Assembly: GCF_000003605.2 (NCBI RefSeq)
Contig: NW_003153751.1
Location: 26,756 to 70,749 of the forward strand
Source of the DNA: Saccoglossus kowalevskii
Taxonomy: Eukaryota; Hemichordata; Enteropneusta; Harrimaniidae
DNA length: 43,994 nt
Direction of reading: 5' to 3'
This document shows, piece after piece, positions 10,530-22,272 of this stretch; position 1 is the first letter of the stretch, and the number at the start of each line of letters is the position of its first letter. Made by a program: the position numbers and the translations under genes. A model generated the notes under the pieces. It was given only the letters and a program-made list of their open reading frames with translations. It did no database searches and was not told where the DNA came from.

Positions 10530-10643
10530 AGGGCAGTGGTCGTCGCGCAGCGCGTGTTCGAAATTCGTTTAAACAAACAATGTATATTACACGTTGCTAT
10601 GAATCTAATATCGAACAGGATGCGGCACGACGACTGCCGCCCA
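10530..10643 (+). mobile_element. TTAA-target MITE, copy M2
   Basis: It is flanked by TTAA (10526-10529 and 10644-10647). The ends AGGGCAGTGGTCGTCGC and GCACGACGACTGCCGCCCA are inverted repeats. The interior is collinear with M1 with a short internal deletion (114 bp against 124 bp). Confidence 0.82.
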
Positions 10644-10647
10644 TTAA

Positions 10648-11843
10648 GTACAGTTTTCTGAGAGTTTCGGCAAGGCGGTGAAAATGCCCGAATGTCCGCC
10701 AGGGAATATATTGCATCTTTAAAATACGCCCACATACGTCAAACGAGTTTATGCCTACCTATTATTTCGACAATACGTCCAACTTTAGGAATCCTTATCT
10801 ATCCCTGGGTAAACCTTAGGGAAACGTATCAGAGGATGGTACTCAGTAATCGTTGTCTTTGGTAATTATTCAATATAACCATACGTCTCGGACAACGTGA
10901 CCTTTTTCGCTGGATGGTAATCTATCACTAAAGAATAGCACATTTCCCGTAACGTCTGGTTTTATATTGATTGTGACAATCTAATACTATTTTCTACTGT
11001 ATTTATCAGTTCTAACAGATTTCCTATTTTTTTAACATATCAGAGTGACGTGGATTGGGGAATGGTGTTACTTGGAAAGTAACAACACTCATTGTTATTT
11101 CACGTATTGGTGAGTATTTTCAGAATAAATTGGTTAGGCCCCCCTCTCATTACGTATAAATATGCGAGGAATTGAGCTATTGTTGTTATTTTACCCCGAA
11201 ATTCCGACTACCTGCCAATTTTGACTACCAGATTGGTGTAAGCTCATGTCAGTGTGTAAATTACATATGGTCACGTGATCTTACACAATAATGTGTTAAC
11301 CTTTTTAACACAATAAACTCGCGTAATGATTCCTAGATTTAAAACAATTATCAAGACAATAGGTGATGATGAAATATGATTATTTGATTCAAAATTTACA
11401 TTGGTATTAAAGAAAAATATATAAAAATGTGGTCCACAAAGTTTGGCTAAAAATATTATTACGTTCAAAGAGTTCAACCTTAGGAACTAGAACATCACGA
11501 ACTGTTGTTAGTCACTTAACAATGTTCATAAAATATGAGAACAACTGTTACATTCGTTGCCACCTGTTCTCGTACGAATAATAAGAATGGTATTATTTTG
11601 TAATTGTATTTTAACTTATATATTATATACACATATTGATATATTCCAAAATGTAGAACATTTTAATTAAAAAAAAAATTAATGTATGTTAGTGAAGTTC
11701 TTATCCGAAAACGAGATCGGCGACGGGTCTCAAATTGATTTGGTTGGCCTAATTCAAAATATTTTGATGCATATGCATTCAATTTCGATACAAATGCGAA
11801 ACATTAATGACAATTCCACCTTAAATGCACTGTAAAAAGTGTC
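10648..11843. other. AT-rich non-coding DNA
   Basis: No supported gene. The small minus frame 11271-11477 is AT-rich and featureless. Confidence 0.4.
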
Positions 11844-11847
11844 TTAA

Positions 11848-11972
11848 AGGGTGGCGGTCGTCGTGTCGCGTCCTGTTAGATATAGGACTCATAGCGACGT
11901 ATACAACGCGTGTAAAATACATTGTTTATTTACATGAAATTCGAACACGCGCTGCGCGACGACCACGGCGCT
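11848..11972 (-). mobile_element. TTAA-target MITE, copy M3 (inverted)
   Basis: It is flanked by TTAA (11844-11847 and 11973-11976). Its complement is collinear with M1 (AGCGCCGTGGTCGTCGCGC, then GCGCGTGTTCGAATTTCATG), so this copy is in the opposite orientation. It is 125 bp. The 11825-12091 plus frame runs through it and is not a gene. Confidence 0.82.
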
Positions 11973-12147
11973 TTAAACTACAGTATGCAGCTGTGGAATG
12001 GACACACTTGAACCACGATGAACGCGGATATTTTTTCATGAACTCTAAGTGTTATTTGCTGAATAAAAGACGAACAACCACAATACAATAACATGTCTCA
12101 TGTCAAATGGCAATTACTACAATGCAGAATAGGCACAAACACCTATC

Positions 12148-12183
12148 CACGGTTACGAGAAGAATTTTCTTCTAGTAACCGTG
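12148..12183. repeat. Short near-perfect hairpin
   Basis: CACGGTTACGAGAAGAA pairs with TTCTTCTAGTAACCGTG with one mismatch and an almost absent loop. No run of T follows and there is no nearby gene, so there is no reason to call it a terminator. Confidence 0.5.
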
Positions 12184-12428
12184 ACCTATCTTAGTCACTG
12201 CTTAACCGTTCACAGTGACAAACTAAATACAGAGTACTCTTTTCATTTTCTTTAATAATGTAAACCAACGTCACCTTTTTTTAAATTAATAACTTTTGAA
12301 CAAAACGTGTTGTCAATGTTCAAATCTGTATAGTGTATCCAAAATCAACATTCGAATTAAATTGAGAGCATGTGCGTTATTATTTTGGCGGGAAATGACA
12401 ATGACACGAAATTTTCGACTATACTCAC

Positions 12429-12536
12429 CATTGCCGCTGACTCGAATATCTTTGTACCATCCTCTCTGTCCTGCAGTGCTTTCCACACCGTGGCGTTCAG
12501 GTTGTGATACATGCTGCCCCAGTGAACGTTTTCTTT
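12429..12536 (-). CDS. Candidate internal exon, unknown protein
   Basis: The minus strand encodes about 35 residues including VHWGSMYHNLNATVWKALQD and REDGTKIFESAAM, ending at a consensus donor G|GTGAGT (12428 leftward). The frame is open upstream to about 12598. The nearest acceptor candidate (CATAGCTTAG, exon start about 12536) is weak. The residue composition is protein-like, and the Asn-Ala-Thr could be glycosylated if secreted. I do not recognise the family. It may belong with the exon candidate at 9569-9682. Confidence 0.35.
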
Positions 12537-12882
12537 TCCTAAGCTATGTAGTCTGCACCGCTGATGGCTAGCAGCTACTACTAGTGTGCCAACCAAACCC
12601 CAATGTACTCAGTGATTACATCTTCTTTTGGACTGATCTATTACACTATAGGGGTAACATGTCGCATTGGAGGGATTGTATAATCGTCGCTAATTTACTG
12701 TATCGGCGTTTTATTAAAGGCTGAATGTGAGAGAGTTTAACGGTTTACCGTTTGTAACCAAAAGATGTATATTATTTTTATGAACAAGACTTTCGAAAAT
12801 GTAGCCCACCGATTCCTCCAATTGTCATGTGACACGTGTGTGTGGTTAAAGTGATAGTTTTCTTTAGAATGTATTTTGTTTA

Positions 12883-13005
12883 AAGGGCAGTAGTCGTCGC
12901 GCCGCGCATGCGCGGGATATGGACCGCATATAAACAAAAATGACTATTTTGATTGCTGCGCACACCAACTAGTACAAACTGAGAGGTTACCAAGCTTTAT
13001 TTAGG
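12883..13005. mobile_element. CGCATGCG-type TTAA-target MITE fragment, copy 2
   Basis: TTAA at 12879-12882 is followed by AGGGCAGTAGTCGTCGCGCC, GCGCATGCGCGGGATAT and ATATAAACAAAAATGAC, matching 4306-4430. The terminus is the same as in M1-M3 but the interior differs, so this is a second subfamily of the same transposon group. Confidence 0.6.
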
Positions 13006-15061
13006 TATTTTGGTGTTTGAAAGGTATCGCGTCTAATGTTTTTTTCGTCAGAATTTTATGACGAATGTCTGCACAACAAAACACATGTTTACGTCACAAA
13101 AGAGATTTGCTAATCAGTGCATCACACGAAATTAGACCGTAAAGTTTATCTAAGTGAATTACAGGATCATATGTGTCCATAGTGTCCAGACCAAACCTCC
13201 CATTCCGCCATATTAAGTTTTTAGTGGTTTCTGGCAAATCTCGCGCATGCGTGGCGCAACGGCCACTATATTGTTGAGCAGACCATTTACAGTGTACGTA
13301 ATAATAATAACGTTCTAAAACGAGTGAAGAATAGCGCATGACAACCATACAGACCAGTGTATCCTTCCGCCCGTTTCACCGTAAATGAAAATACTATTTT
13401 GATTACTACTGAATTTACCATTTCCATGGCTTTCTTCAAGTTAATTTGCCAGGTGTCAGATTAAAACGAAATTGAGGATAACAACTCGGATTTCAAAGAA
13501 ACAGGGAAGCAAGGAAATTTCAAAATAATATTTAATCGAAACATAACAAATTATAATTACTATAGGTTTTTCCTGAATACCTGTAAATAAACAAAATCAT
13601 GTTCAAAACATAAGTTTATGATGATCAAAATGATTTGTTCTAATATCTTTCAAAATCAACTTAAAAATCTAACTAGAAATGTCAACTTGTTTATGCGGTT
13701 GCAATAAAACTCTATCTTATCTTATTTCATCATTGTTTTCGCATGCCTATATTGACATGGAATGTCTAGCCGCCTCATTCGAGATAGGTATCCCCCGTAA
13801 TTTACAACCGTGTCGGAAAGTTTAAGTAAAGCTGAACAACACACCCACCTCACACCCATGTAATCTCATGTAATATCTTCGTGTCAAATGTGACAGTACG
13901 TACTAGATATCTCAATTAAAATGATGGATTAGTTGTGATGAGATCACGCTTGTCATGCGCACAGACCAGATTTGCATCATATGCCTGCACGATTGCATTA
14001 CGTGGGCGTGGCAATAGACGATATTCCCGGAAGTCGAAGACACGGCGTTTCGCATGCGCGCGCATGCCGTTTTGGGGTGTAACGTAAACTTGTACGCGTG
14101 TTATGATGTTTCTGGGTGTACCAATTGACGTCACAAAAATAAAATTCCCTTCTATCGACTATCAGCAAACTGACATGTTTGTATTTTCCGCCGTGACAAA
14201 GCAGGAGTATTTTTGTACCTCAGTTTTGCTACTTCCGGGAAAGAAAGTACTAGAGCAGATACATATTGAAATATTTGTTTGCGGATTCTTGGTCACGTGA
14301 TATATTTATCGGTTACATGACCAGCTTGCAGCATCATTCAAAGATGAATTTATTTATTCAAATCATGAAAAGTGATTCATCGATACTGTTATAACAGCCG
14401 TCTGCGCTCATCAGTATGTCTTTCATACAACGTTTTATTACACGTATCTAGGAATGATCGAGAGAGGGCGGGTGTCTATCATATTATAAGTAAACTATAG
14501 AGGGCGTTTATAACCCAGGGTGAATGAACTGTCACGAGATCTTATAAAACATATGCTAGTATATTATTTAGTAAAGATTTGTAAGTTGTTTTTTTTGGCA
14601 TATTCAAATAATTTTGTTCGGGGCTGATTGAAAACAAAAAACATTGGAGGACAAAGTCTAAACCACATGCTAAACTTGCAAAATAACCCTACCTGTAAAA
14701 TAGGTAGCGGTGTGTAAATTATACACTTAGATAGCAAGTCACAAAAACGTGTTTGTGAGATTATGGAACATTCTCTGAAAAAAATCAATTCACAATTTGC
14801 ATCTCGATGTTCGTAAAAAATGTACAAGATGATACACCAATATCTTGGTTATAAATAATTTAAAGTTTAATAGGTTGAATTATAATGCACTTCCGTTTTA
14901 TTTGATATAAGCTAGTACATACTAAATACATATGCCAAACTCTTAACCTAAGAATCTAACGTCCTAACTGCGAAATGCAAGTCCTAATTTTGGCGTTAAG
15001 CAGGGGAACAGGGGCACAGCGCCCTCTTACAGAACCTGGAACAGTCAGTAGATTATGATCA
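13006..15061. other. Non-coding DNA
   Basis: No gene is supported. A 16-bp palindromic, strictly alternating purine-pyrimidine run (GCATGCGCGCGCATGC, 14052-14067) lies within it. The frames at 13094-13348, 13916-14134, 14103-14300 and 14564-14827 show no motif. Confidence 0.45.
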
Positions 15062-15103
15062 GTTATAACACAGTCCCTCTATCCCAGGGACTGTGGTTAT
15101 AAC
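15062..15103. repeat. Second hairpin with CACAGTCCCT core
   Basis: GTTATAACACAGTCCCT pairs with AGGGACTGTGGTTATAAC, interrupted only by one extra G, around a 7-nt loop. Core and flanking TATAA-type bases match the hairpin at 193-221. Confidence 0.65.
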
Positions 15104-15405
15104 AAATATAGAGTGTTACCAATGGTAACAAAGGTGTGCTACCTCTTATTGTACACTCGCCTACAAAGTCTCATCACGTTTTGCTAAGTTATGTTTTATT
15201 TAGATATTACCTGTGCGTGGAGAGAAAAAACGTCTATGGAAAAGAAAAGGAATTCTGGAATTGGACAGTTGAATATGAAGAACACGTGCCGCAACAATAA
15301 AATAGTTTTGATTATGGTGTTGTTGTTTGTGTTTGCGCCAGATTCATTGTCAGGGAAGCTGCCTCAGGCTTAAACTTTACTCAAGTATTTACATTTACGT
15401 TCGGC

Positions 15406-15420
15406 GAAGGGGGGGGGGGG
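15406..15420. repeat. Poly-G run
   Basis: A G-homopolymer tract follows CGAAG. It is prone to length error in sequencing. Confidence 0.6.
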
Positions 15421-15597
15421 CAAAGTGAAAAACAATTGCGTCAGAGATGGTTAAAATAATAATGTTGCATGACATTGCATCAATTGGAACTTCTCATTTA
15501 AATAAAAATAAGATGGATTTAGGATAAAAAAAATCTTGAGTAAACAACAAAACAACAACAACACTCAAAGATAATAACACTCACAGAATTTTTTTCA

Positions 15598-15697
15598 GGT
15601 GACAGGAGATAGTAGGTTGCATCACCTCTGCGTACTATGGGATTTTCCAATCGATTCTACAGTGTACTACCGAAAATCCTACTTCTCCTGCCTTGTG
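15598..15697. repeat. Imperfect inverted repeat of about 100 bp
   Basis: GGTGACAGGAGATAGTAGG on the left pairs with ATCCTACTTCTCCTGCCTTG on the right, and inner words (GTACTATGGGATTTTCC / GTACTACCGAAAATCC) also pair in part. It is a probable small foldback element just upstream of the LINE. Confidence 0.45.
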
Positions 15698-15844
15698 AAG
15701 CTATATATTAATTGTCTGCATTATATCTGTGAGAGATACGTTTTTTTTAACTGGTTTTTAGAAGAAAACTAACTTGCCGTACAGCTTAGCTTGGCTAAGC
15801 TAGCTTGGTTACCTCATTGATAATTCACTAAATTAACACCTTAA

Positions 15845-16592
15845 TTGCGTAACTATTATCGGAACGTGCCTAAATGTGTTGACTGCGGTAAAATAAAGAA
15901 TGTCACAGTCACGGATGATGATATACCATTGTGTAAAAAATGTGGAAGTAGCCGACTGGAGTGTTTGGAGACAGGTCATGGAGAAAAACAACCATCCTTA
16001 GTTAAAATTATGAATGAATTTTCTTATATTTTTATTGCTGAATTGAAATTAGGACAAGAGGGCGTAGTTAAATCTGTAACATTCATGAGTGACAAATTTG
16101 AAGAAATGGCGAGAGAAATTGCGCTACTCAAGAAGGCGAACGCAGAGCTAAACCAAGATAATCACCGACTACGAAGTCAAGTTAATACTATAGAAAAGGA
16201 CCTCAATGAACTGAATCAGTACCATCGCAGGATTAATTTGGAGATTACTGGCATCCCAGAGACACGTGATGATGAAAACACAGAAAACATAGTACTCAAT
16301 GATCGATCCCGAAACTACTAAGCACGATATCGATGTTACACATCGTATTGGTAAACGTGAAGATTCACAGCGGAACGATCGACCAAGACGTATCATCGTA
16401 CGGTTCACGACCAGAAAGAAAAGAAATGTAATCTATGGCGGAAGACGTAAACTGAAAAATATTACCACGAGAAATATCGGATTTGATGTTAATAACCCAA
16501 TATTCGTAAACAAAAACCTGCACCATAGCACACGACAACTACTCGGGAAAGCGAATGAAGCCAGAAGGAGAGCTAAATATAAGTATTTGTGA
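15845..16592 (+). pseudogene. LINE ORF1 remnant (coiled coil plus RNA-binding region), frameshifted
   Basis: The frame 15845-16321 encodes a Cys-rich N-terminus (two CxxC pairs, about residues 11-14 and 30-33), then a coiled-coil stretch (about residues 75-125, with KKANAELNQDNHRLRSQV). It ends in INLEITGIPET, which resembles the start of the RRM-like domain of LINE ORF1 proteins. After a break the continuation is in another frame (16299-16592), with THRIGKRE and RPRRIIVRF followed by a basic tail, typical of the ORF1p C-terminus. It would bind element RNA in the retrotransposition particle. The frameshift makes it a dead copy. Confidence 0.72.
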
Positions 16593-16733
16593 ACAAACAA
16601 CTGCCGTATATTTGTAAGAAAGGGCAGTGATTTGAGACCTATAATTATCAATGATGAGACTGACCTCTCTAAAATACGGTAATTTGTTATATGCAATATC
16701 TAATGGTCAAACACGTAAAATGATTTTCATAAC

Positions 16734-17640
16734 ATGGACCACACATTCTTTGATGACGATTTTCACGTCTCACACAATGTTGTAAATGACTCGTTTCCCC
16801 CCTCTGAATTTAATGAAAAGTTTAGTTCAGATTCCAATAGTTTGTCCAGTGTTTCTCACATAAACATCCGTTCACTTAACAGAAATATTGATAATTTTAA
16901 ACTGCTTTACGAAACTTGCCTTAATCTATAATTTAAAATAATTGGAATATCAGAAATTTGGCAGTTTAATAATCCACAAATGTTTCATATCCCATCATAT
17001 ACATTTGAACATAACATTAGAAATAATGGAAGGGGAGGGGGTGTGGGTGCCTATATACACAATTCTATTGATTATCGACTTCTAAACTATAATGTAAACC
17101 ACGCAGAGAGTTTGTGAATAGAAATTAAGTCTGGTAAAAAGGAAATAGTTGTTGTTGTTCGATACAGAAAGCCGGGTACAGATATTACAGAGTTTAGTTA
17201 GCGTAATGTGTAAAATTAAAATTGATAAATATTTCTGTGTATTGACAGGTGATCTCAACATTGATGTCTCAAAACATAACACCCATTCTGATAATTTCTT
17301 AGCAACCCTCGAAAGTTTTTATTTATATCAACTTATTAATGTTCCAACTCGTGTTACTAGTACCAGCAGTACTATTATTGACCACATATATTCTACATAT
17401 ATTCCAATATTGCAGAGAAGTTAAAAACTATAAGTCAAACAATTTTAAAAACGATTTGTTTATTCAATCTTGGGACATCACGCCTCTCATGAATTTGCCA
17501 CCTATAAAATATAGCGCAACATGCTTACCAGTGTATTAAGAAAAGCAGAGCACATCTATTATTCAGATCATAATAATTCTGGTAAAACTTGGACTTACTT
17601 GGTCCCACTCAATGACGTCATACAAAAAGCACATCACTGC
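16734..17640 (+). pseudogene. LINE ORF2 remnant, AP-like endonuclease, broken
   Basis: The translated pieces carry landmarks of the endonuclease-exonuclease-phosphatase domain of CR1/Jockey-type LINEs: HINIRSL near 16861, IIGISEIW near 16940, GRGGGVGAY near 17030, LTGDLNIDVS near 17245, and NVPTRVTSTSSTIIDHIYST near 17340. The region between endonuclease and RT follows (LRKAEHIYYSD, NSGKTW near 17580). There are in-frame stops and at least two frameshifts. The copy ends before the reverse transcriptase, so the element is truncated at its 3' side. Confidence 0.8.
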
Positions 17641-17784
17641 ACTGTTTGGGACATTCCATTTTCTCATAGTAGAACATGGTTTTATAGTTTTTCATTTATA
17701 CAGTACCATCCAAGTTGATAGCCACTGACTGCGGGACACTTTCACTGTAATTTATATATAATTGTACATTGCATTATCAATGAC

Positions 17785-18071
17785 AGAATGGGTATTGAAG
17801 CCATATCAACGATACTGAGGCACTATATCAATGATTGGAAGAGACTATATCAAAGATGGGGGGGGGGGTAATTGAAGCCGCAACAACGACGGGGAAGGGG
17901 GTATTGAAACCATGTCAACGATGGGGAGAGACCTTATCAACAACGGGAGAGGGTATTGAAGCCATATCAACGATGGGAGTGGGTATTAAAGCCATAGCAA
18001 CAATGGGGAGGGACCATCTCAACGACGGAAGGGGTATTAATGCAAATATCAACGATGGGCAGGGGTATTAA
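17785..18071. repeat. Minisatellite, about 30-bp units
   Basis: Degenerate units on the theme GGGTATTGAAGCCATATCAACGATGGGGAG-like words (written here in parts: GGTATTGAAGCC, ATATCAACGATGGGGAG) repeat about nine times. The plus frame 17835-18071 (GIEAISTMG and similar) exists because the unit is close to a multiple of three and is not a gene. Confidence 0.75.
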
Positions 18072-18763
18072 GGTATAGATGCAGGTTCGTGCGCACTTGG
18101 GAGTGAAAATTTTTTGTTTTGCTTCTTATTATCCAAACAGTATTGGCTATAGACTCTTAAAATTTTGCAGCATTGTGAGTAGTGGAACATACTCAAAAGA
18201 CGATTTTAAAATATAGAAAACAGGTACAAACATTCTCTTTTTTAATGCTTAACAAGATTTAGCAAGGCTGTACATAAATAATCAAAAAGAAACATGGTGA
18301 AAAAAAGTAATGACGGGATCTCCATATTATGCACTATATTTAACTTTTCACAAATCGATAATAGTTTTAAATTTGGGACTGTTACAGCCATTTTTATTAT
18401 GAGCATTAGAAAACTTCTTACTGAGTGAATGGTTATGCAAATTAGCGATTATCTCCACTTGTGTTTTTCAGTTTACCAGGGAAGTTCAAATCTAAATAGC
18501 TCTCACAATTGCTGTTTATTTCAAGTGTAACGTTCACAGTGTGTTTATCTGTTGTTTAACAAATGGGCGTCCAGACGTATATATAATATGTTTTGTTTTC
18601 CTATTACAAAGTTGTCAAGCAGGATGTGTGCCATATATTCAATCTCGGTCAGTATTTCACACTTCGAATGTCATTGTCCGAGAATGCAAAGCTTTAAAAA
18701 TAAGCCCAGAAAACACAAACGGAGAAAGTGACGTTAATCGTCCACAAAAATGGCTATTGCATC
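18072..18763. other. Non-coding DNA
   Basis: Only a motif-less plus frame (18541-18831) is present, and it runs into the direct repeat that begins at 18764. Confidence 0.4.
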
Positions 18764-19665
18764 ACGACGACATGCCAAAATCCACCATACACCGACGCTT
18801 GCTGATGTTCAATCGCCAGATAAAAAAATAAAATAAAAACATTTACAATTCAAGGGAAACGGACAAAAAATCGTCTGCGAAGCCAAAATCTCATGTGAAA
18901 ACTGTCATGGCGTCGTGTTATCATTTCCACTTAGGGAGGGGCACAACGGATTAAGTTAAGTCGACGAGATGTTCATACAGTTATATAAACATAGCGATCG
19001 TCATTGGGTGGGTTGAGTCTAAATTTACCTTTCCTCAAACCTTTAAAAAATACTTTGTATGACGCAATTTTTCGCGATCTCCAGTGAGATGGACCGTGTG
19101 AAGTTAGACGATCCGGACCGATTGAAATGGGCCGTAATATTTTGCCACACAACGGCTATTCGCGGTTTTTACTACTCAATCGCTCAAACGCAGGTGAGAC
19201 ATATTCGAAATGAAGTCGCACTGGAAGGCAAACCTTTGTAAATCGAGACAGGTATCATTCAACTGCAGACGAGACGGGTCGATACAATTCAAACAAACCC
19301 TGGCCCCAGGAAATACCTCATTCATAGAGTGCCTTAGTACCAGAGGTCGCCCAGCACGGCCGTACAACGTACTTTGCTACATTCCTACAGATGCATGCTA
19401 ACTGACAAGGGGGTTTCCGATTAAGGTAACCAAGATGGCACCGCAGAGTGCTCGATTTTTCCGCGGTGTTTAAAAACAGCATCTCGTTGCTGATTTTTCT
19501 GTAATTTTCAAGGGTATTTTTTTTATTTTTAATTAACCGAGCATTTTATGTTTGTGTATTTTGCGACTGAAAAGTTAGTTATAGATGACAGCACAGCAAT
19601 GGTGTTTATCCATTGCATCTCAATGCTATCAGCACGGTGATCGTTACAGCGAAACGAAAAATGTA
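18764..19665 (+). repeat. 0.9-kb direct repeat, left copy
   Basis: It starts ACGACGACATGCCAAAATCC and ends GCGAAACGAAAAATGTA, and is collinear with 20289-21189 at roughly 90-95 percent identity by eye. Both copies hold a TATATAAACATAGCGATCG segment and a conserved 60-codon frame (19059-19241 here) with a stop at the same place. The two copies are 0.6 kb apart. This could be a pair of LTRs around a nearly empty element or a local duplication; no TG...CA ends or target duplication were found. Confidence 0.7.
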
Positions 19666-20288
19666 TAAGTCATTTTTAAAATGCCTTTGGGGAAAAAAAA
19701 ATGTTCACACTGTTATGTGTAGTTCAAAAGTGACTTGAAAGCATTTGGGGTTATTCGAGTGTCATTTGCGCGAGCGAACATATTGCAGATAAATCGATTG
19801 TCGTTGCTGATATAATTAGACAATAGAAAGTATATATCTAGGGTAAAGGTCGCGTCGATATGGTAATATACACTCAGTTAAATAGCTACTGTATACCACT
19901 ATGTCTGTCAAGTGTCATTTAGATTAGATATTTTTGTCGGTGAAAACAAAGAAAACTAATGACAGGCAGTACTTGTTTAATTTAACTGATAACTTGTTAG
20001 ATAATCAATATTGGCAGCATGTTATTTCCCATGCACTCAATAACGTCAGTGATGTATGTAGTATTCTATATTGTGCTGAACACACAGTGTCAAAACTTTT
20101 GGCCGCGTCTATGTTTACAAGAATGCTGTCAAATTCAGTTTAATTCCCTTTTGCTATATTTCGCCATTTATTTACTTTGATGTACAAGAATACTGTATCC
20201 ACATTTCCATTAATCAACATATGTGATTCACGGACATTTAGGGCAAGGATGTCAGTCAAGATAAAAACTTAAATGAAAATAGAAGTTT

Positions 20289-21189
20289 ACGACGACGTGC
20301 CAAAATCCATCTTACACCAACGCTTGATGATGTTCAATCGTTAGATAAAAAAAATAAAATAAAAACATTTACAATTCATGGGAAACTGACATAAAATCGT
20401 CTGCGAAGTCAAAATCTTATGTGAAAACTGTCATGGCGTTGTGTTATCATTTCCACTTATGGCGGGGCACAATGGATTACGTTAAGTCGACGAGATGTTC
20501 ATACAGTTATATAAACATAGCGATCGTCATTGGGTGGGTTGAGTCTAAATTTACCTTTCCTCAAACCTTTAAAAATACTTTGTATGACACAGTTTTTCGC
20601 GATCTCCGGTGAGATGGACTGTGCGAAGTTAGACGACCCGGACCGGTTGAAATTGGCCGTAATATTTTGCTACACAACGGCTATTCGCGGTTTTTACTAC
20701 GCAGTCGCTCAAACTCCGGTGAGACAAATTCGAAATGAAGTCGCACTGGAAGGGAAACCTTTATAAATCGAGACAGGTATCATTCAACTGCAGACGAGAC
20801 GGGTCGATAATAATTAAACGAACCCTGACCCTAGGAATTACCTCATTCATAGAGTGCCTTAGTACCAGATGTCTCCGATTACGGCCGTACAACGTCCTTT
20901 GCGACATCGCTACAGATGCATGCTAGCTGACAAGGGGGTTTCCGATTAAGGTAACCAAGATGGCACCGCAGAGTGCACGATTTTTCCGCAGTGTTTAAAA
21001 ACAGCATCTCGTTGCCGATTTTTCTGTAATTTCCAAAGGTATTTTATTATTTTCAATTAACCGAGCTTTTTATGTTTGTGTATTTTGCGACTGAAAAGTT
21101 AGTTATCGATGACAGCATAGCAATGGTGTTTATCCATTGCATCGCAATGCTATCAGCACGATGATCGTTACAGCGAAACGAAAAATGTA
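20289..21189 (+). repeat. 0.9-kb direct repeat, right copy
   Basis: It matches 18764-19665 at an offset of 1524-1525 bp. The frame at 20584-20766 keeps the same length and stop as 19059-19241, with several amino-acid changes (for example SSEMDRVK to SGEMDCAK). The spacer 19666-20288 contains no recognised coding sequence. Confidence 0.7.
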
Positions 21190-22272
21190 GAAAAAATGCG
21201 TGTAAATAAAATATTTAACAGTGAACCACTGGAAGCTGCCTGGCTAGAAGTTGTCGACATGTTGCGAGATATGGGGTGAAAAAGTTTACTTATCATTTAC
21301 AACTGTACGTTTTTTTTATTCTGCTTGTATACTGGACGCGTCTACGTTTTGAGAGTTATTAAAGCCAGGAGCTTTAACTCGATATTTGGTGTATGTGTAT
21401 TTCATTTTCAGTACTATTGTCTTGTCTACCCCATACTAGCAGTGAAAGAACCCCCTGTCCAGTGTGAGTTCTGTGAGTGGCCCTCTCAATTGCGATAAGC
21501 AGGCCTTACATTGTGACACTGTCAAAATTCATCATCATCAGCAATTTCTGTCATTCCATAACAGTTTTTTTCAGTCGAAAGTTGTTGAAAATTGGTACAT
21601 ATATTGGCCATTTTGGAACTACTGTGCAAAACGCTTTTCTGCAGATCAGATTTAAATTGGCCTACAGGCAGCTATTTTGTTTATTGAAAGCTATTGTGGA
21701 ACCATATCACAGACATGGTTGACAAAACACATTCAAACTGCACACGTATATCATACATATTGGGATGCATATGAACGTGAATTTATTTTGTGATAAGATA
21801 ACCAATTGGTGGCCATTTTAGCGACATTTTTGTGAATGCTGTTTTAGAACCACGTGTCTGACAAGCCTTGACCAATCATGCTTCATACATCACCTCGCAC
21901 TGACTCATGTGAAAGTTGTTAAAATTGAACTAAACACCCATTAATTGTACCAAACAAAGTAATTGCAAACTTGGCCAACACTATTTCAGGAACACCTTAT
22001 TAGCTCATATTGTATCTAATTAAACATGGAGCAGATTATTGACTATATCCTATGCGCGTAGAAAAAAACAGATAGCCTTGTCAAAATAATCATTATTTGA
22101 ATAATTGCATAGTGTTATTGACAAACGATCAGCCCTGAGATCATTATATAATGGACATATCTCGTATAATCGTTTAAGCATTATATAACATGTTTTCTGG
22201 TACCGGCTATTTTTTCAGTTCAAGTAATTTCAACCAATACGAGATACAACGCTTGAAATAAACACAGCATAA
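21190..22272. other. Non-coding DNA with an interspersed repeat at about 21560-21850
   Basis: The words TTGAAAATTGGTACATATAT, CATTTTGGAACTACTG, CAGGCAGCTATTTTGTTTA, CATTCAAACTGCACACG and GGTGGCCATTTTA recur at 35720-36250, 39300-39490 and 40560-41300. They mark a dispersed repeat family of unknown class. Confidence 0.45.

Noticed and set aside
15191..15373. 60-codon plus frame with a hydrophobic segment (IVLIMVLLFVF) resembling a signal anchor
   Set aside because: Stops at once after the hydrophobic part, no donor or partner exon seen; chance hydrophobic frame in T-rich DNA is likelier.
17835..18071. 78-codon frame rich in Gly, Thr and Ile
   Set aside because: It is translated minisatellite; the repeat unit explains the frame.
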